From NCBI GenBank assembly GCA_035541455.1, contig DATKNH010000017.1, forward strand, positions 1 to 56,321: DNA of 56,321 nucleotides, read 5' to 3'. The notes beneath the pieces are model-generated. The model did no database searches. It saw only the letters and a list, made by a program, of their open reading frames with translations, and was not told the DNA's origin. Of this stretch, positions 53,448 through 56,321 are shown piece by piece. The translations under genes and the position numbers were made by a program. Position 1 is the first letter of the stretch, and every line of letters starts with the position of its first letter. The DNA is from Syntrophorhabdales bacterium (lineage in GTDB: Bacteria; Desulfobacterota; Syntrophorhabdia; Syntrophorhabdales; WCHB1-27).

Positions 53448-53780
53448 CTTGGATATTACTGGACTTCCCGACATCACTGCGACCTCGGACGAAGGCAAAC
53501 TGTGAAGTAAATGTGAAGTAGAGTTTCCGTTAAGCGCTCTGTCCAGCACATCAACGGCCTTTACCTTATGAGAGGGTGCAAGGTGGGCATACCGAAGAGT
53601 CATGGTCAGGGTCTTGTGTCCTAGCAGTTCTTTCACGGTCGTGATATCTACCCCTTCCATAACAAGATGCGAAGCAAAGGTGTGACGTAGGTCGTGAAAC
53701 CGGAAGTCCACAATACCGGCTCGTCTACACGCTCGTACGAAGCTGTTCTTGACATCCTGATAGGGCTTTTCACGCCGAAA
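53409..53780 (-). pseudogene. Tyrosine integrase, C-terminal remnant ending in the tRNA gene
   Basis: The frame has FRFHDLRHTFASHLVMEG, LLGHKT and TLRYAHLAP, giving the His-x-x-Arg, His and Tyr of tyrosine recombinases. The first catalytic Arg and the whole N-terminal arm are missing. The last codons (CPRHDSNMRPAD) are read from the tRNA-Arg 3' half, typical of phage integrases at their attachment site. The frame continues upstream into terminase-like sequence at about 53780, so the gene lost its 5' part by deletion. Confidence 0.8.
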
Positions 53781-54330
53781 CACCTGTACAAGCAGTTCCC
53801 GCGCCTCTGGCGCACTTTTCAGGAAAGCTTCTGCTCTCTTCTCTTGTTCATTGTTCACACTCTCCCTGCGCTCCGTGGCATCGCCTACTAAACAGCAAAT
53901 GTAATTTCGCGAGCTTTTCCAGATCGGACATATCCCTGATGACGCTAAAACGGCGCGGGAGGGGTGTCCCTTTTTCTCTTGCTTCTGCACAGGCTTCCTC
54001 GTAGGCCCGTTCCTCCTCTTCCACCCATAGAACGAATCTATCGAATAGCTTGCTTATCTCATCGACAAATCTCTTTCTCGTTTTCATCGCATCATGGATG
54101 GAATCTCGGCGTAGCCTCTCAGCTATAGCAGCTTTACGCTCAGCGATTCGCGCCTGCCACTGAAATTTCTTGGCCCAATTGAACACAGTAAGAGGATGGA
54201 TGGCGTACTCCTCGGCGATCCTTCGATAGGAGCGTCTATCTCCCATGTTATAGTACCGTTCAAACGCTTTCATAGTGGTATCGGTCTCGTGATCCCTGCG
54301 TGGGCGTGGCTGCTTAGGCTTCTCTGTCAA
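53775..54330 (-). pseudogene. Phage terminase small-subunit-like gene, frameshifted and fused to integrase
   Basis: The start region has FERYYNMGDRRSYRRIAEEY and HPLTVFNWAKKFQWQARIAER, the helix-turn-helix of small-terminase-like proteins. The frame stops at 53848, but sequence resembling the end of such proteins (GDATERRESVNNEQE) continues in a shifted frame, then runs into integrase sequence near RREKPYQDV. This shows one frameshift plus one deletion junction, the mark of a collapsed prophage. No good start codon exists apart from a TTG at 54330. Confidence 0.55.
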
Positions 54331-54339
54331 CGATGAACG

Positions 54340-55060
54340 CGATGTTCTGGAGTCTCGTCTCGTGGGGATCGTTTCTTGAACATTATGATGGCCCTCCTTT
54401 ATATATAGAAAGCTTGAAGGGCAAAATCAGTAACAAAGATTAGGAAGAAAGTGCGGAAGCAGATTGGAGGGCGTCCGCTACTTACAGTGCGTTCATGGGT
54501 TTTCCACATTTTATGTGTAAAAACTGGTGAATAACCCCTTGATCAAAGACTCCAAATACTTGTTATTCCTCTGTTTATAACCATTTTGTTCTAGACTGTA
54601 ACATCGCTGTAATATCTAATGATTCCGGCATATATTCAAAAATTGGGATGTTCTAATAAAGCTCTGAAAACAAGAAAAATAGTCTTTCAAAACTACTTTC
54701 ATTCCGGCGTATTACGGATCATCATTTTGAGGGGCATGAAAACCCTTGTCAATGCTGGCTCAAAAAGCCTACCATCTCGGTTTAAGCCTAATAGCTATGA
54801 CAACACTACATGTGAATCGGTATCCCTCTCGTGTTCTCTTCTCAACCTACGCACAAGCCCGTTCTCACGTGAATTCTTAAAGACTCTCATCCCTCAAAAG
54901 GTTTCACGCTGTACTGACGTTCTGTTTGACACGACAGAGGGTACACGTTGATTGTTAATCAACAACGTGCATCAAAAGGACCAAGGTAGTAACATCTGTA
55001 CTATACTGTTCTAGTGGACTAACTCAGAATCGCGGTTAATAGGAACACTACGAGGAGGGG
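54340..55060. other. Gap without a recognisable gene
   Basis: About 720 bp of lower GC content than the rest. A 110-codon plus-strand frame at 54619-54951 has no ribosome site, no family features and a Ser/Leu/Arg-rich composition, so I do not call it. This is likely prophage debris or island sequence. Confidence 0.6.
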
Positions 55061-55063
55061 AAG

Positions 55064-55432
55064 ATGTTTTGTCCTAAATGCCGTACCGAATATGTCGAGG
55101 GTATCAGCGTCTGTGCAGATTGCGGCGTTCCTTTAATTGCGCAACTCAATGAAGATGACAAGTCGTCAGAATGGGTTGAGCTTGAGGAGATTCTTGCCAC
55201 TTTTAATGCGGGTGACATAGCGCTCATCAAGTCGATTCTTGATGGCGAAGGTATTACCTATTCCTTCTTCGGAGAGGAGTTTAACTACGTTCAACCGCTG
55301 ATTCAGCCCGCGAAGCTTATGGTTCCCAAAGATCAGGCAGAGCGGGCAAGGGAGGTCCTCAAAGACTTGAACCTCGAACATGCTCTGACAAAAGATGTTC
55401 ATGAATATACAGAAGATTCAGAGGAACAATAA
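55064..55432 (+). CDS. DUF2007-domain protein with zinc ribbon
   Basis: 122 aa. The N-terminal zinc ribbon CPKCRTEY...CADCGVPL precedes the DUF2007 (putative signal-transducing) fold, with ILATFNAGDIALIKSILDGEGI and LMVPKDQAERAREVLKDL. The ATG follows GGAGGGGAAG. This family is common in small bacterial proteins of unknown role. It stands alone in a gene-poor stretch. Confidence 0.85.
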   Translation: MFCPKCRTEYVEGISVCADCGVPLIAQLNEDDKSSEWVELEEILATFNAGDIALIKSILDGEGITYSFFGEEFNYVQPLIQPAKLMVPKDQAERAREVLKDLNLEHALTKDVHEYTEDSEEQ

Positions 55433-56269
55433 CAAGGGTCATCATCAGAGGGTGTCGCATGACCCCCAATCACATAACTCCCAAACACTTCCCCGGCCAT
55501 TGCTGACCCTGCCCGTTATGCTTACGCAGTTGCACCCTGCTTCGCGGGGGGCCTAGCTTTGCAGGGTCTGCGAGAGAAGGAAGTGTCGATGCTGCCTCTT
55601 TTGCTCTTTCAGTTCTTCGGGGGACAAACTTCGGTCATACGGGAGCGGATAGTCGATTTCAACGTTGTCCAGCGCGTCTGTCTGCTCCAAGATGGGGATA
55701 TAGCTGAACAGCTTTTTTGACAGCCCGTGTTAATCCCGTTTCATAGCCCTATATCCTCTTGAGATATAATACCGCTGTCGCTGTCTGTTACCTTGGCCTA
55801 CCACGTAGCCTCATGCAGACAGAGGATAAAGCAGGGCGGAACCCAACCGTGTCAACCCGCACGTTGGACAGGGGTCGCAAGAGCGATGCGTTCCATTCTG
55901 TATAGGGTACGCTAATCCCCTTCTGGCATTGCAGTCTTCATAATTCCGCCCTCGCTACAGAGTAATTCAGAAAAATTTAATAGACAATCGTCCAACGGTT
56001 TACTTGGTATCGGTAGAACGGCTTAATGCTAACAATTTAGGAAAGCGCTGGGTTGTAAGTGTAATCGGTCCTTACGTGTAGCCCCACCACGCCACCCAAA
56101 CGTGCCCGGCTATTGCTGAGACTCTGCACCTCAACTTACTGGTACCCCTTGTGGCTAATACCTTCGACTCATCAAAGCTGAACATATGGCGTATTGCTAT
56201 GTGACAGAGGTGCGGCTACCATCTTACATGTACGCTTTTTCCTGGATAGACATACTGAGGGCGTGCGTA
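55433..56269. other. Gene-poor stretch with a weak repeated segment
   Basis: No convincing gene. Two weakly similar segments, around 55481-55515 and 56095-56130 (CCCAAAC...CCGGC.ATTGCTGA), are repeated about 615 bp apart. A minus-strand fragment of 59 codons is listed separately. Confidence 0.5.
55553..55729 (-). pseudogene. Possible C-terminal remnant of an unknown protein
   Basis: The frame LFSYIPILEQTDALDNVEID, then YPLPYDRSLSPEELKEQKRQ and a stop has protein-like composition but is closed upstream by a stop codon and has no start codon. It could be the remaining end of a lost gene; no family is recognised. Confidence 0.3.
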
Positions 56270-56321
56270 ATGCCTAAGAAGGTAAGAGTAGTACTGTTAT
56301 GTCTGGTGTTTCCTCCGGTGC
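56270..56321 (+). CDS. Possible start of an exported protein running off the window
   Basis: ATG at 56270 with GAGGG about eight bases upstream gives MPKKVRVVLLCLVFPPV, a signal-peptide-like start. Only 17 codons are visible, so this is a suggestion only. Confidence 0.25.
   Translation, partial: MPKKVRVVLLCLVFPPV

Noticed and set aside
54619-54951. 110-codon plus-strand frame
   Set aside because: No ribosome site, no known motif, odd composition, and it lies in prophage debris.

Overview
The window looks like a chromosomal piece of an anaerobic, probably syntrophic bacterium of the former Deltaproteobacteria (Desulfobacterota); Syntrophorhabdus-like organisms fit best. This is an inference from gene content, with no similarity search behind it. 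The pointers are an electron-transfer flavoprotein whose alpha subunit carries two [4Fe-4S] clusters next to a membrane FeS oxidoreductase of the ETF:menaquinone type, a succinate dehydrogenase gene set beside Rieske/cytochrome b genes, a high-affinity branched-chain amino-acid ABC operon, and the ffs-dnaX-ybaB-recR order. Base composition is moderately GC-rich except for an AT-richer stretch near 54.4-55.0 kb.

Layout. 1-9.0 kb: a KamA-like radical SAM gene cut by the window edge, a Pal lipoprotein and a small Pro/Ala-rich lipoprotein, a PfkB sugar kinase, a LemA/TPM pair, a SPASM-type radical SAM gene, and a tight minus-strand operon trxB - small membrane protein - amidase-like protein - rph - rdgB. 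9.1-15.2 kb: sdhC, sdhA, sdhB, a Rieske protein, a fused cytochrome b and two unknown membrane genes, with structured repeats in several of the gaps. 15.6-19.9 kb: the most unusual part, a four-gene run that starts with a restriction-methylase-like protein with altered catalytic motifs and no specificity region, followed 4 bp later by a free-standing intein-like (Hint plus LAGLIDADG) protein, a membrane protein and a TPM protein. 20-23.8 kb: a pair of nucleoside-recognition membrane proteins, hisS and serA. 23.9-29.3 kb: a GIY-YIG nuclease and the livKHMGF operon. 29.3-32.3 kb: tRNA-Ser(GGA), SRP RNA, dnaX, ybaB, recR. 32.4-38.5 kb: a B12-binding radical SAM gene, a DUF4912 gene with a GH57 enzyme, transaldolase, and tatA-folK. 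38.6-42.8 kb: etfB-etfA-membrane FeS oxidoreductase. 42.8-53.2 kb: two nitroreductases, an adhesin-E-like lipoprotein, comEC with a histone-deacetylase-like gene, an XRE-cupin regulator, a TPR protein, a metallo-beta-lactamase-fold protein and an ArsB/NhaD-type permease. 53.2-56.3 kb: tRNA-Arg(CCT) with a duplicated 5' half, a collapsed prophage remnant (terminase-like sequence fused to the end of an integrase), a DUF2007 protein, and nearly gene-free sequence.

How it fits together. The etf module would collect electrons from acyl-CoA dehydrogenation and pass them to menaquinone. Succinate dehydrogenase and the Rieske/cytochrome b proteins would exchange electrons with the same quinone pool. 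The liv operon would import amino acids. GH57/DUF4912, PfkB and transaldolase point to storage-glucan and sugar-phosphate metabolism.

The gaps between genes hold at least four kinds of palindromic repeat. One is a hairpin family of about 100-125 bp with three copies and copy-specific arms. Another is a REP-like family, one copy of which ends in the sdhB ribosome-binding region. These repeats and the intein-like/methylase-like pair are the best leads for something undescribed.
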